In this document: piece after piece, positions 48,326 to 62,024 of the stretch
How positions within the stretch are numbered: the first letter of the stretch is position 1
Layout of the letters: each line of letters begins with the position of its first letter
NCBI GenBank assembly: GCA_036877525.1
Contig: JAZGTH010000163.1
Span: 124,001 to 188,000 of the forward strand
Source: Chromobotia macracanthus
Taxonomy: Eukaryota > Chordata > Actinopteri > Cypriniformes > Botiidae
Length of the DNA: 64,000 nucleotides
Direction: 5' to 3'
The notes under the pieces: model-generated
What the model saw: only the letters and a program-made list of their open reading frames with translations
Told to the model about the DNA's origin: nothing
Databases searched by the model: none
Position numbers and translations under genes: made by a program

Positions 48326-48397
48326 TGCACTGGGTGGGATTCGAACCCTGGTCCTCTTGCATGGCAGGCGAGAGTTCTACCACTGTACTACTATTTC
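48326..48397 (-). tRNA. tRNA-Gly(GCC)-like copy 34, probable pseudogene
   Basis: Boxes intact; acceptor GAAATAG. Upstream monomer has the GGAGTAAGG variant shared with copy 35. Confidence 0.5.
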
Positions 48398-48742
48398 TTT
48401 TGAAAAATCAGGCATTCTCGTTGCCATCACCTTGCCCCCTCTGAACTTTTCAAACCAGGGAATTAAAAAGCACATGGCAAACAAAGCTCAAGAGACATGC
48501 TGAAGATGACAGTTAGAAAAACACTGATCACAAAAGACAGACATACAATCTCATGGCAAACGATGGTACAGTCCAGGCTAAAAAGGAGTCAGGATTCCAT
48601 CCACATGGTAAACAATGGTACAGTCCAGGCTAAAAAACAAGTCAGGATTCCAGCATCATGACAAACAATGGTACAGTCCAGGGTAAAAAGGAGTCAGGAT
48701 TCCAGCATCATGACAAACAATGGTACAGTCCAGGATAAAAAC

Positions 48743-51700
48743 AACTCGGGATTCTAGCCTCATGACAAACAATGGTACAGTCCAGGGTAAAAAGGAGTGA
48801 GGATTCCAACCACATCACAAACAATAGTAGAGTCTAGGCTTAAAATTAGTCAGGATTCCAACCATCTATAGAGAGTTCAGGCAAAAGAGAAAAACACCTA
48901 AACCTGTCTATCAGCTTCAGTCAGGATTCCAACAACATGGTAAACAATGCTACAGTCCAGGGTAAAAACAAGTCAGGATTCCAGCCTCATGACAAACAGT
49001 GGTACAGTCCAGGGTAAAAACAAGTCAGGTTTCCAGCCTCATGACAAACAATGGTACAGTCCAGGGTAAAAAGGAGTCAGGATTCCAGCATCATGACAAA
49101 CAATGGTAAAGTCCAGGGTAGAAAGGAGTCAGGAATTCAGCCTCATGGTAAACAATAGTAGAATCCAGTCTTAAAAGGAGTCAGGATTCCAGCCTCATGA
49201 GAAACAATGGTACAGTCCAGGGTAAAAAAGGAGACAGGATTCCAGCATCATGACAAACAATGGTAAAGTCCAGGGTAGAAAGGAGTCAGGAATTCAGCCT
49301 CATGGTAAACAATAGTAGAATCCAGTCTTAAAAGGAGTCAGGATTCCAGCCTCATGACAAACAATGGTACAGTCCAGGGTAAAAAGGAGTCAGGATTCCA
49401 GCATCATGACAAACAATGGTAAAGTCCAGGGTATAAAGGAGTCAGGAATTCAGCCTCATGGTAAACAATAGTAGAATCCAGTCTTAAAAGGAGTCAGGAT
49501 TCCAGCCTCATGAGAAACAATGGTACAGTCCAGGGTATAAAGGAGACAGGATTCCAGCATCATGACAAACAATGGTAAAGTCCAGGGTAGAAAGGAGTCA
49601 GGAATTCAGCCTCATGGTAAACAATAGTAGAATCCAGTCTTAAAAGGAGTCAGGATTCCAGCCTCATGAGAAACAATGGTACAGTCCAGGGTATAAAGGA
49701 GACAGGATTCCAGCATCATGACAAACAATGGTAAAGTCCAGGGTAGAAAGGAGTCAGAATTCAGCCTCATGGTAAACAATAGTAGAATCCAGTCTTAAAA
49801 GGAGTTAGGATTCCAGCCTCATGAGAAACAATGGTACAGTCCAGGATAAAAACAACTCAGGATTCCAGCCTCATGACAAACAATGGTACAGTCCAGGGTA
49901 AAAAGGAGTGAGGATTCCAACCACATCACAAACAATAGTAGAGTCTAGGCTTAAAAGGAGTCAGGATTCCAACCATCTATAGAGAGTACAGGCAAAAGAG
50001 AAAAACACCTAAACCTGTCTATCAGCTTCAGTCAGGATTCCAACCACATGGTAAACAATGGTACAGTCCAGGCAAAAAATGAGTCAGGATTCCAACCACA
50101 TGGCAAGCAATGGTAGAGTCCAGACTAAAAACAAGTAAGGATTCCAGCCTCTTGACAAACAATGGTACAGTCCAGGGTAAAAAGGAGTCAGGATTCTAGC
50201 CTCATGACAAACAATGGTACAGTCCAGGGTAAAAAGGAGTGAGGATTCCAACCACATCACAAACAATAGTAGAGTCTAGGCTTAAAAGGAGTCAGGATTC
50301 CAACCATCTATAGAGAGTACAGGCAAAAGAGAAAAACACCTAAACCTGTCTATCAGCTTCAGTCAGGATTCCAACAACATGGTAAACAATGCTACAGTCC
50401 AGGGTAAAAACAAGTCAGGATTCCAGCCTCATGACAAACAATGCTACAGTCCAGGGTAAAAACAAGTCAGGATTCCAGCCTCATGACAAACAGTGGTACA
50501 GTCCAGGGTAGAAAGGAGTCAGGAATTCAGCCTCATGGTAAACAATAGTAGAATCCAGTCTTAAAAGGAGTCAGGATTCCAGCCTCATGAGAAACAATTG
50601 TACAGTCCAGGCTAAAAAGGAGTCAGGATTCCAACCACATGGCAAGCAATGGTAGAGTCCAGGCTAAAAACAAGTCAGGATTCCAGCCTCATGACAAACA
50701 ATGGTACAGTCCAGGGTAAAAAGGAGTCAGGATTCCAACCACATCACAAACAATAGTAGAGTCTAGGCTTAATAGGAGTCAGGATTCCAACCATCTATAG
50801 AGAGTACAGGCAAAAGAGAAAAACACCTAAACCTGTCTATCAGCTTCAGTCAGGATTCCAACAACATGGTAAACAATGCTACAGTCCAGGGTAAAAACAA
50901 GTCAGGATTCCAGCCTCATGACAAACAATGCTACAGTCCAGGGTAAAAACAAGTCAGGATTCCAGCCTCATGACAAACAGTGGTACAGTCCAGGGTAAAA
51001 ACAAGTCAGGTTTCCAGCCTCATGACAAACAATGGTACAGTCCAGGGTAAAAAGGAGTCAGGATTCCAGCATCATGACAAACAATGGTAAAGTCCAGGGT
51101 AGAAAGGAGTCAGGAATTCAGCCTCATGGTAAACAATAGTAGAATCCAGTCTTAAAAGGAGTAAGGATTCCAGCCTCATGAGAAACAATGGTACAGTCCA
51201 GGCTAAAAAGGAGTCAGGATTCCAACCATCTATAGAGAGTACAGCCAAATGACAAACACACCTGAAGCTGTCTTTCAGGAAAGACAAATGTCTCAAATAA
51301 TCAGAATCTTGATTACCTTCCAAGTATATTCTGCTGAAATCAACAATCATCAAAACTAGTTGCAGTTGCACTGGGTGGGATTCGAACCCTGGTCCTCTTG
51401 CATGGCAGGCGAGAGTTCTACCACTGTACTACTATTTCTTTTGAAAAATCAGGCATTCTCGTTGCCATCACCTTGCCCCTCTGAACTTTTCAAACCAGGG
51501 AATTAAAAAGCACATGGCAAACAAAGCTCAAGAGACATGCTGAAGATGACAGTTAGAAAAACACTGATCACAAAAGACAGACATACAATCTCATGGCAAA
51601 CGATGGTACAGTCCAGGCTAAAAAGGAGTCAGGATTCCATCCACATGGTAAACAATGGTACAGTCCAGGCTAAAAACAAGTCAGGATTCCAGCATCATGA

Positions 51701-51781
51701 CAAACAATGGTACAGTCCAGGGTAAAAAGGAGTCAGGATTCCAGCATCATGACAAACAATGGTACAGTCCAGGATAAAAAC
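48743..51781. repeat. Higher-order block 8 (3.04 kb), single tRNA-like copy
   Basis: Begins like blocks 5-7, but near 50,040 it switches to a segment marked by AAAAAATGAGTCAGG, CCAGACTAAAAAC and GCCTCTTGAC, and it carries GAAACAATTG near 50,593. One tRNA-like copy lies at 51,367. Part of it is duplicated at an offset of about 3038-3041 (47,590-50,630 against 50,630-53,660). It is a hybrid between the paired-tRNA family and the next family. Confidence 0.8.
51367..51438 (-). tRNA. tRNA-Gly(GCC)-like copy 35, probable pseudogene
   Basis: Partner of copy 34 at offset 3041; boxes intact; acceptor GAAATAG. Confidence 0.5.
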
Positions 51782-53812
51782 AACTCGGGATTCTAGCCTC
51801 ATGACAAACAATGGTACAGTCCAGGGTAAAAAGGAGTGAGGATTCCAACCACATCACAAACAATAGTAGAGTCTAGGCTTAAAATTAGTCAGGATTCCAA
51901 CCATCTATAGAGAGTTCAGGCAAAAAGAGAAAAACACCTAAACCTGTCTATCAGCTTCAGTCAGGATTCCAACAACATGGTAAACAATGCTACAGTCCAG
52001 GGTAAAAACAAGTCAGGATTCCAGCCTCATGACAAACAGTGGTACAGTCCAGGGTAAAAACAAGTCAGGTTTCCAGCCTCATGACAAACAATGGTACAGT
52101 CCAGGGTAAAAAGGAGTCAGGATTCCAGCATCATGACAAACAATGGTAAAGTCCAGGGTAGAAAGGAGTCAGAATTCAGCCTCATGGTAAACAATAGTAG
52201 AATCCAGTCTTAAAAGGAGTCAGGATTCCAGCCTCATGAGAAACAATGGTACAGTCCAGGGTAAAAAGGAGACAGGATTCCAGCATCATGACAAACAATG
52301 GTAAAGTCCAGGGTAGAAAGGAGTCAGAATTCAGCCTCATGGTAAACAATAGTAGAATCCAGTCTTAAAAGGAGTCAGGATTCCAGCCTCATGACAAACA
52401 ATGGTACAGTCCAGGGTAAAAAAGGAGTCAGGATTCCAGCATCATGACAAACAATGGTAAAGTCCAGGGTATAAAGGAGTCAGGAATTCAGCCTCATGGT
52501 AAACAATAGTAGAATCCAGTCTTAAAAGGAGTCAGGATTCCAGCCTCATGAGAAACAATGGTACAGTCCAGGGTATAAAGGAGACAGGATTCCAGCATCA
52601 TGACAAACAATGGTAAAGTCCAGGGTAGAAAGGAGTCAGGAATTCAGCCTCATGGTAAACAATAGTAGAATCCAGTCTTAAAAGGAGTCAGGATTCCAGC
52701 CTCATGAGAAACAATGGTACAGTCCAGGGTATAAAGGAGACAGGATTCCAGCATCATGACAAACAATGGTAAAGTCCAGGGTAGAAAGGAGTCAGGAATT
52801 CAGCCTCATGGTAAACAATAGTAGAATCCAGTCTTAAAAGGAGTTAGGATTCCAGCCTCATGAGAAACAATGGTACAGTCCAGGATAAAAACAACTCAGG
52901 ATTCCAGCCTCATGACAAACAATGGTACAGTCCAGGGTAAAAAGGAGTGAGGATTCCAACCACATCACAAACAATAGTAGAGTCTAGGCTTAAAAGGAGT
53001 CAGGATTCCAACCATCTATAGAGAGTACAGGCAAAAGAGAAAAACACCTAAACCTGTCTATCAGCTTCAGTCAGGATTCCAACCACATGGTAAACAATGG
53101 TACAGTCCAGGAAAAAATGAGTCAGGATTCCAACCACATGGCAAGCAATGGTAGAGTCCAGACTAAAAACAAGTAAGGATTCCAGCCTCTTGACAAACAA
53201 TGGTACAGTCCAGGGTAAAAAGGAGTCAGGATTCTAGCCTCATGACAAACAATGGTACAGTCCAGGGTAAAAAGGAGTGAGGATTCCAACCACATCACAA
53301 ACAATAGTAGAGTCTAGGCTTAAAAGGAGTCAGGATTCCAACCATCTATAGAGAGTACAGGCAAAGAGAAAAACACCTAAACCTGTCTATCAGCTTCAGT
53401 CAGGATTCCAACAACATGGTAAACAATGCTACAGTCCAGGGTAAAAACAAGTCAGGATTCCAGCCTCATGACAAACAATGCTACAGTCCAGGGTAAAAAC
53501 AAGTCAGGATTCCAGCCTCATGACAAACAGTGGTACAGTCCAGGGTAGAAAGGAGTCAGGAATTCAGCCTCATGGTAAACAATAGTAGAATCCAGTCTTA
53601 AAAGGAGTCAGGATTCCAGCCTCATGAGAAACAATTGTACAGTCCAGGCTAAAAAGGAGTCAGGATTCCAACCATCTATAGAGAGTACAGCCAAATGACA
53701 AACACACCTGAAGCTGTCTGTCAGGAAAGACAAATGTCTCAAATAATCAGAATCTTGATTACCTTCCAAGTATATTCTGCTGAAATCAACAATCATCAAA
53801 ACAAGTTGCAGT

Positions 53813-53884
53813 TGCACTGGGTGGGATTCGAACTCTGGTCCTCTTGCATGGCAGGCGAGAGTTCTACCACTGTTCTACCATTTC
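53813..53884 (-). tRNA. tRNA-Gly(GCC)-like copy 36, A and B boxes altered
   Basis: B box AGTTCGAATCC and A box TAGAACAGTGG. The 5' flank has lost TCGTTGCCA (CATTCTCACC). First of a pair 997 bp apart. Confidence 0.45.
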
Positions 53885-54809
53885 TTTTGAAAATCAGGCA
53901 TTCTCACCTTGCCCCTCTGAACTTTTCAAACCAGGGAATTAAAAAGCACATGGCAAACAAAGCTCAAGAGACATGCTGAAGATGACAGTTAGAAAAACAC
54001 TGATCACAAAAGACAGACATACAATCTCATGGCAAACGATGGTACAGTCCAGGCTAAAAAGGAGTCAGGATTCCAACCACATGGTAAACAATGGTACAGT
54101 CCAGGCAAAAATGAGTCAGGATTCCAACCACATGGCAAGCAATGGTAGAGTCCAGGGTAAAAAAGGAGTCAGGATTCTAGCCTCATGACAAACAATGGTA
54201 CAGTCCAGGGTAAAAAGGAGTGAGGATTCCAACCACATCACAAACAATAGTAGAGTCTAGGCTTAAAAGGAGTCAGGATTCCAACCATCTATAGAGAGTA
54301 CAGGCAAAAGAGAAAAAACACCTAAACCTGTCTATCAGCTTCAGTCAGGATTCCAACAACATGGTAAACAATGCTACAGTCCAGGGTAAAAACAAGTCAG
54401 GATTCCAGCCTCATGACAAACAATGCTACAGTCCAGGGTAAAAACAAGTCAGGATTCCAGCCTCACGACAAACAGTGGTACAGTCCAGGGTAAAAAGGAG
54501 TCAGGATTCCAGCATCATGACAAACAATGGTAAAGTCCAGGGTAGAAAGGAGTCAGGAATTCAGCCTCATGGTAAACAATAGTAGAATCCAGTCTTAAAA
54601 GTAGTCAGGATTCCAGCCTCATGAGAAACAATGGTACAGTCCAGGCTAAAAAGGAGTCAGGATTCCAACCATCTATAGAGAGTACAGCCAAATGACAAAC
54701 ACACCTGAAGCTGTCTGTCAGGAAAGACAAATTTCTCAAATAATCAGAATCTTGATTACCTTCCAAGTATATTCTGCTGAAATCAACAATCATCAAAACA
54801 AGTTGCAGT

Positions 54810-54881
54810 TGCACTGGGTGGGATTCGAACCCTGGTCCTCTTGCATGGCAGGCGAGAGTTCTACCACTGTATTACCATTTC
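54810..54881 (-). tRNA. tRNA-Gly(GCC)-like copy 37, A box altered
   Basis: A box TAATACAGTGG (plus strand TGTATTACC); B box intact; D body has GACAAATTTCTC. Confidence 0.45.
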
Positions 54882-55553
54882 TTTTGAAAATCAGGCATTT
54901 CGTTGCCATCACCTTGCCCCTCTGAACTTTTCAAACCAGGGAATTAAAAGCACATGGCAAACAAAGCTCAAGAGACATGCTGAAGATGACAGTTAGAAAA
55001 ACACTGATCACAAAAGACAGACATACAATCTCATGGCAAACGATGGTACAGTCCAGGCTAAAAAGGAGTCAGGATTCCAACCACATGGTAAACAATGGTA
55101 CAGTCCAGGCAAAAAAGGTGTCAGGATTCCAACCACATGGCAAGCAATGGTAGAGTCCAGGCTAAAAACAAGTCAGGATTCCAGCCTCATGACAAACAAT
55201 GGTACAGTCCAGGGTAAAAAAGGAGTCAGGATTCCAACCACATCACAAACAATAGTAGTGTCTAGGCTTAAAAGGAGTCAGGATTCCAACCATCTATAGA
55301 GAGTACAGGCAAAAGAGAAAAACACCTAAACCTGTCTATCAGCTTCAGTCAGGATTCCAACAACATGGTAAACAATGCTACAGTCCAGGGTAAAAACAAG
55401 TCAGGATTCCAGCCTCATGACAAACAGTGGTACAGTCCAGGGTAAAAACAAGTCAGGATTCCAGCCTCATGACAAACAATGGTACAGTCCAGGGTAAAAA
55501 GGAGTCAGGATTCCAGCATCATGACAAACAATGGTACAGTCCAGGATAAAAAC

Positions 55554-56992
55554 AACTCGGGATTCTAGCCTCATGACAAACAATGGTACAGTCCAGGGTA
55601 AAAAGGAGTGAGGATTCCAACCACATCACAAACAATAGTAGAGTCTAGGCTTAAAAGGAGTCAGGATTCCAACCATCTATAGAGAGTACAGGCAAAAAGA
55701 GAAAAACACCTAAACCTGTCTATCAGCTTCAGTCAGGATTCCAACAACATGGTAAACAATGCTACAGTCCAGGGTAAAAACAAGTCAGGATTCCAGCCTC
55801 ATGACAAACAGTGGTACAGTCCAGGGTAAAAACAAGTCAGGATTCCAGCCTCATGACAAACAATGCTACAGTCCAGGGTAAAAACAAGTCAGGATTCCAG
55901 CCTCACGACAAACAGTGGTACAGTCCAGGGTAAAAGGAGTCAGGATTCCAGCATCATGACAAACAATGGTAAAGTCCAGGGTAGAAAGGAGTCAGGAATT
56001 CAGCCTCATGGTAAACAATAGTAGAATCCAGTCTTAAAAGTAGTCAGGATTCCAGCCTCATGAGAAACAATGGTACAGTCCAGGCTAAAAAGGAGTCAGG
56101 ATTCCAACCATCTATAGAGAGTACAGCCAAATGACAAACACACCTGAAGCTGTCTGTCAGGAAAGACAAATTTCTCAAATAATCAGAATCTTGATTACCT
56201 TCCAAGTATATTCTGCTGAAATCAACAATCATCAAAACAAGTTGCAGTTGCACTGGGTGGGATTCGAACCCTGGTCCTCTTGCATGGCAGGCGAGAGTTC
56301 TACCACTGTATTACCATTTCTTTTGAAAATCAGGCATTCTCGTTGCCATCACCTTGCCCCTCTGAACTTTTCAAACCAGGGAATTAAAAAGCACATGGCA
56401 AACAAAGCTCAAGAGACATGCTGAAGATGACAGTTAGAAAAACACTGATCACAAAAGACAGACATACAATCTCATGGCAAACGATGGTACAGTCCAGGCT
56501 AAAAAGGAGTCAGGATTCCAACCACATGGTAAACAATGGTACAGTCCAGGCAAAAAGGTGTCAGGATTCCAACCACATGGCAAGCAATGGTAGAGTCCAG
56601 GCTAAAAACAAGTCAGGATTCCAGCCTCATGACAAACAATGGTACAGTCCAGGGTAAAAAGGAGTCAGGATTCCAACCACATCACAAACAATAGTAGTGT
56701 CTAGGCTTAAAAGGAGTCAGGATTCCAACCATCTATAGAGAGTACAGGCAAAAGAGAAAAACACCTAAACCTGTCTATCAGCTTCAGTCAGGATTCCAAC
56801 AACATGGTAAACAATGCTACAGTCCAGGGTAAAAACAAGTCAGGATTCCAGCCTCATGACAAACAGTGGTACAGTCCAGGGTAAAAACAAGTCAGGATTC
56901 CAGCCTCATGACAAACAATGGTACAGTCCAGGGTAAAAAGGAGTCAGGATTCCAGCATCATGACAAACAATGGTACAGTCCAGGATAAAAAC
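55554..56992. repeat. Third higher-order family, block B (1.44 kb duplication of the TATTACC unit)
   Basis: One D element (tRNA-like copy at 56,249) with the same TGTATTACC and AAATTTCTC variants as the copy at 54,810, offset 1439. The same AACTCGGG-to-AACTCGGG distance (55,554 to 56,993) shows that this is one extra tandem unit. It is absent from the next repeat of the block. Confidence 0.85.
56249..56320 (-). tRNA. tRNA-Gly(GCC)-like copy 38, A box altered
   Basis: Same variants as copy 37, offset 1439. Confidence 0.45.
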
Positions 56993-58140
56993 AACTCGGG
57001 ATTCTAGCCTCATGACAAACAATGGTACAGTCCAGGGTAAAAAGGAGTGAGGATTCCAACCACATCACAAACAATAGTAGAGTCTAGGCTTAAAAGGAGT
57101 CAGGATTCCAACCATCTATAGAGAGTACAGGCAAAAGAGAAAAACACCTAAACCTGTCTATCAGCTTCAGTCAGGATTCCAACAACATGGTAAACAATGC
57201 TACAGTCCAGGGTAAAAACAAGTCAGGATTCCAGCCTCATGACAAACAGTGGTACAGTCCAGGGTAAAAAGGAGTGAGGATTCCAACCACATCACAAACA
57301 ATAGTAGAGTCTAGGCTTAAAAGGAGTCAGGATTCCAACCATCTATGAGAGTACAGGCAAAAGAGAAAAACACCTAAACCTGTCTATCAGCTTCAGTCAG
57401 GATTCCAACCACATGGTAAACAATGGTACAGTCCAGGCAAAAAATGAGTCAGGATTCCAACCACATGGCAAGCAATGGTAGAGTCCAGACTAAAAACAAG
57501 TAAGGATTCCAGCCTCTTGACAAACAATGGTACAGTCCAGGGTAAAAAGGAGTCAGGATTCTAGCCTCATGACAAACAATGGTACAGTCCAGGGTAAAAA
57601 GGAGTGAGGATTCCAACCACATCACAAACAATAGTAGAGTCTAGGCTTAAAAGGAGTCAGGATTCCAACCATCTATAGAGAGTACAGGCAAAAGAGAAAA
57701 ACACCTAAACCTGTCTATCAGCTTCAGTCAGGATTCCAACAACATGGTAAACAATGCTACAGTCCAGGGTAAAAACAAGTCAGGATTCCAGCCTCATGAC
57801 AAACAATGCTACAGTCCAGGGTAAAAACAAGTCAGGATTCCAGCCTCATGACAAACAGTGGTACAGTCCAGGGTAGAAAGGAGTCAGGAATTCAGCCTCA
57901 TGGTAAACAATAGTAGAATCCAGTCTTAAAAGGAGTCAGGATTCCAGCCTCATGAGAAACAATTGTACAGTCCAGGCTAAAAAGGAGTCAGGATTCCAAC
58001 CATCTATAGAGAGTACAGCCAAATGACAAACACACCTGAAGCTGTCTGTCAGGAAAGACAAATGTCTCAAATAATCAGAATCTTGATTACCTTCCAAGTA
58101 TATTCTGCTGAAATCAACAATCATCAAAACAAGTTGCAGT

Positions 58141-58212
58141 TGCACTGGGTGGGATTCGAACTCTGGTCCTCTTGCATGGCAGGCGAGAGTTCTACCACTG
58201 TTCTACCATTTC
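58141..58212 (-). tRNA. tRNA-Gly(GCC)-like copy 39, A and B boxes altered
   Basis: Same variants as copy 36, offset 4328. Confidence 0.45.
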
Positions 58213-59137
58213 TTTTGAAAATCAGGCATTCTCACCTTGCCCCTCTGAACTTTTCAAACCAGGGAATTAAAAAGCACATGGCAAACAAAGCTCAAGAGAC
58301 ATGCTGAAGATGACAGTTAGAAAAACACTGATCACAAAAGACAGACATACAATCTCATGGCAAACGATGGTACAGTCCAGGCTAAAAAGGAGTCAGGATT
58401 CCAACCACATGGTAAACAATGGTACAGTCCAGGCAAAAAATGAGTCAGGATTCCAACCACATGGCAAGCAATGGTAGAGTCCAGGGTAAAAAGGAGTCAG
58501 GATTCTAGCCTCATGACAAACAATGGTACAGTCCAGGGTAAAAAGGAGTGAGGATTCCAACCACATCACAAACAATAGTAGAGTCTAGGCTTAAAAGGAG
58601 TCAGGATTCCAACCATCTATAGAGAGTACAGGCAAAAGAGAAAAACACCTAAACCTGTCTATCAGCTTCAGTCAGGATTCCAACAACATGGTAAACAATG
58701 CTACAGTCCAGGGTAAAAACAAGTCAGGATTCCAGCCTCATGACAAACAATGCTACAGTCCAGGGTAAAAACAAGTCAGGATTCCAGCCTCACGACAAAC
58801 AGTGGTACAGTCCAGGGTAAAAAGGAGTCAGGATTCCAGCATCATGACAAACAATGGTAAAGTCCAGGGTAGAAAGGAGTCAGGAATTCAGCCTCATGGT
58901 AAACAATAGTAGAATCCAGTCTTAAAAGTAGTCAGGATTCCAGCCTCATGAGAAACAATGGTACAGTCCAGGCTAAAAAGGAGTCAGGATTCCAACCATC
59001 TATAGAGAGTACAGCCAAATGACAAACACACCTGAAGCTGTCTGTCAGGAAAAGACAAATTTCTCAAATAATCAGAATCTTGATTACCTTCCAAGTATAT
59101 TCTGCTGAAATCAACAATCATCAAAACAAGTTGCAGT

Positions 59138-59209
59138 TGCACTGGGTGGGATTCGAACCCTGGTCCTCTTGCATGGCAGGCGAGAGTTCTACCACTGTAT
59201 TACCATTTC
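59138..59209 (-). tRNA. tRNA-Gly(GCC)-like copy 40, A box altered
   Basis: Same variants as copy 37, offset 4328; one extra A in GGAAAAGACA breaks the palindrome symmetry. Confidence 0.45.
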
Positions 59210-61031
59210 TTTTGAAAATCAGGCATTCTCGTTGCCATCACCTTGCCCCTCTGAACTTTTCAAACCAGGGAATTAAAAAGCACATGGCAAACAAAGCTCA
59301 AGAGACATGCTGAAGATGACAGTTAGAAAAACACTGATCACAAAAGACAGACATACAATCTCATGGCAAACGATGGTACAGTCCAGGCTAAAAAGGAGTC
59401 AGGATTCCAACCACATGGTAAACAATGGTACAGTCCAGGCAAAAAAGGTGTCAGGATTCCAACCACATGGCAAGCAATGGTAGAGTCCAGGCTAAAAACA
59501 AGTCAGGATTCCAGCCTCATGACAAACAATGGTACAGTCCAGGGTAAAAAGGAGTCAGGATTCCAACCACATCACAAACAATAGTAGTGTCTAGGCTTAA
59601 AAGGAGTCAGGATTCCAACCATCTATAGAGAGTACAGGCAAAAGAGAAAAACACCTAAACCTGTCTATCAGCTTCAGTCAGGATTCCAACAACATGGTAA
59701 ACAATGCTACAGTCCAGGGTAAAAACAAGTCAGGATTCCAGCCTCATGACAAACAGTGGTACAGTCCAGGGTAAAAACAAGTCAGGATTCCAGCCTCATG
59801 ACAAACAATGGTACAGTCCAGGGTAAAAAGGAGTCAGGATTCCAGCATCATGACAAACAATGGTACAGTCCAGGATAAAAACAACTCGGGATTCTAGCCT
59901 CATGACAAACAATGGTACAGTCCAGGGTAAAAAGGAGTGAGGATTCCAACCACATCACAAACAATAGTAGAGTCTAGGCTTAAAAGGAGTCAGGATTCCA
60001 ACCATCTATAGAGAGTACAGGCAAAAGAGAAAAACACCTAAACCTGTCTATCAGCTTCAGTCAGGATTCCAACAACATGGTAAACAATGCTACAGTCCAG
60101 GGTAAAAACAAGTCAGGATTCCAGCCTCATGACAAACAGTGGTACAGTCCAGGGTAAAAAGGAGTGAGGATTCCAACCACATCACAAACAATAGTAGAGT
60201 CTAGGCTTAAAAGGAGTCAGGATTCCAACCATCTATAGAGAGTACAGGCAAAAGAGAAAAACACCTAAACCTGTCTATCAGCTTCAGTCAGGATTCCAAC
60301 CACATGGTAAACAATGGTACAGTCCAGGCAAAAAATGAGTCAGGATTCCAACCACATGGCAAGCAATGGTAGAGTCCAGACTAAAAACAAGTAAGGATTC
60401 CAGCCTCTTGACAAACAATGGTACAGTCCAGGGTAAAAAGGAGTCAGGATTCTAGCCTCATGACAAACAATGGTACAGTCCAGGGTAAAAAGGAGTGAGG
60501 ATTCCAACCACATCACAAACAATAGTAGAGTCTAGGCTTAAAAGGAGTCAGGATTCCAACCATCTATAGAGAGTACAGGCAAAAGAGAAAAACACCTAAA
60601 CCTGTCTATCAGCTTCAGTCAGGATTCCAACAACATGGTAAACAATGCTACAGTCCAGGGTAAAAACAAGTCAGGATTCCAGCCTCATGACAAACAATGC
60701 TACAGTCCAGGGTAAAAACAAGTCAGGATTCCAGCCTCATGACAAACAGTGGTACAGTCCAGGGTAGAAAGGAGTCAGGAATTCAGCCTCATGGTAAACA
60801 ATAGTAGAATCCAGTCTTAAAAGGAGTCAGGATTCCAGCCTCATGAGAAACAATTGTACAGTCCAGGCTAAAAAGGAGTCAGGATTCCAACCATCTATAG
60901 AGAGTACAGCCAAATGACAAACACACCTGAAGCTGTCTGTCAGGAAAGACAAATGTCTCAAATAATCAGAATCTTGATTACCTTCCAAGTATATTCTGCT
61001 GAAATCAACAATCATCAAAACAAGTTGCAGT

Positions 61032-61103
61032 TGCACTGGGTGGGATTCGAACTCTGGTCCTCTTGCATGGCAGGCGAGAGTTCTACCACTGTTCTACCAT
61101 TTC
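61032..61103 (-). tRNA. tRNA-Gly(GCC)-like copy 41, A and B boxes altered
   Basis: Same variants as copies 36 and 39, offset 2891 from copy 39; flank further shortened (GGCATTTCACC). Confidence 0.45.
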
Positions 61104-62024
61104 TTTTGAAAATCAGGCATTTCACCTTGCCCCTCTGAACTTTTCAAACCAGGGAATTAAAAAGCACATGGCAAACAAAGCTCAAGAGACATGCTGAAGA
61201 TGACAGTTAGAAAAACACTGATCACAAAAGACAGACATACAATCTCATGGCAAACGATGGTACAGTCCAGGCTAAAAAGGAGTCAGGATTCCAACCACAT
61301 GGTAAACAATGGTACAGTCCAGGCAAAAATGAGTCAGGATTCCAACCACATGGCAAGCAATGGTAGAGTCCAGGGTAAAAAGGAGTCAGGATTCTAGCCT
61401 CATGACAAACAATGGTACAGTCCAGGGTAAAAAGGAGTGAGGATTCCAACCACATCACAAACAATAGTAGAGTCTAGGCTTAAAAGGAGTCAGGATTCCA
61501 ACCATCTATAGAGAGTACAGGCAAAGAGAAAAACACCTAAACCTGTCTATCAGCTTCAGTCAGGATTCCAACAACATGGTAAACAATGCTACAGTCCAGG
61601 GTAAAAACAAGTCAGGATTCCAGCCTCATGACAAACAATGCTACAGTCCAGGGTAAAAACAAGTCAGGATTCCAGCCTCACGCACAAACAGTGGTACAGT
61701 CCAGGGTAAAAAGGAGTCAGGATTCCAGCATCATGACAAACAATGGTAAAGTCCAGGGTAGAAAGGAGTCAGGAATTCAGCCTCATGGTAAACAATAGTA
61801 GAATCCAGTCTTAAAAGGAGTCAGGATTCCAGCCTCATGAGAAACAATTGTACAGTCCAGGCTAAAAGGAGTCAGGATTCCAACCATCTATAGAGAGTAC
61901 AGCCAAATGACAAACACACCTGAAGCTGTCTGTCAGGAAAGACAAATGTCTCAAATAATCAGAATCTTGATTACCTTCCAAGTATATTCTGCTGAAATCA
62001 ACAATCATCAAAACAAGTTGCAGT

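Larger units (their letters stand above)
45463..48742. repeat. Paired-tRNA higher-order repeat, block 7 (3.28 kb)
   Basis: Full-length block; tRNA-like copies at 47,269 (CGAACACTGG) and 48,326 (CGAACCCTGG), spacing 1057 as in blocks 1, 2 and 5. Block length (3280) is nearly identical to block 5. Confidence 0.85.
51782..55553. repeat. Third higher-order family, block A (3.8 kb)
   Basis: The left half repeats block 8 (GCCTCTTGAC near 53,187). The right half has two D elements with tRNA-like copies at 53,813 (CGAACTCTGG with TGTTCTACC) and 54,810 (TGTATTACC), 997 bp apart. The same pair recurs at 58,141 and 59,138, offset exactly 4328 for both. Confidence 0.85.
56993..59882. repeat. Third higher-order family, block C (2.9 kb)
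   Basis: tRNA-like copies at 58,141 (CGAACTCTGG, TGTTCTACC) and 59,138 (TGTATTACC), repeating block A at an offset of 4328. GCCTCTTGAC recurs near 57,511. Several E elements sit 220-330 bp apart (near 57,145, 57,370 and 57,701). Confidence 0.85.
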
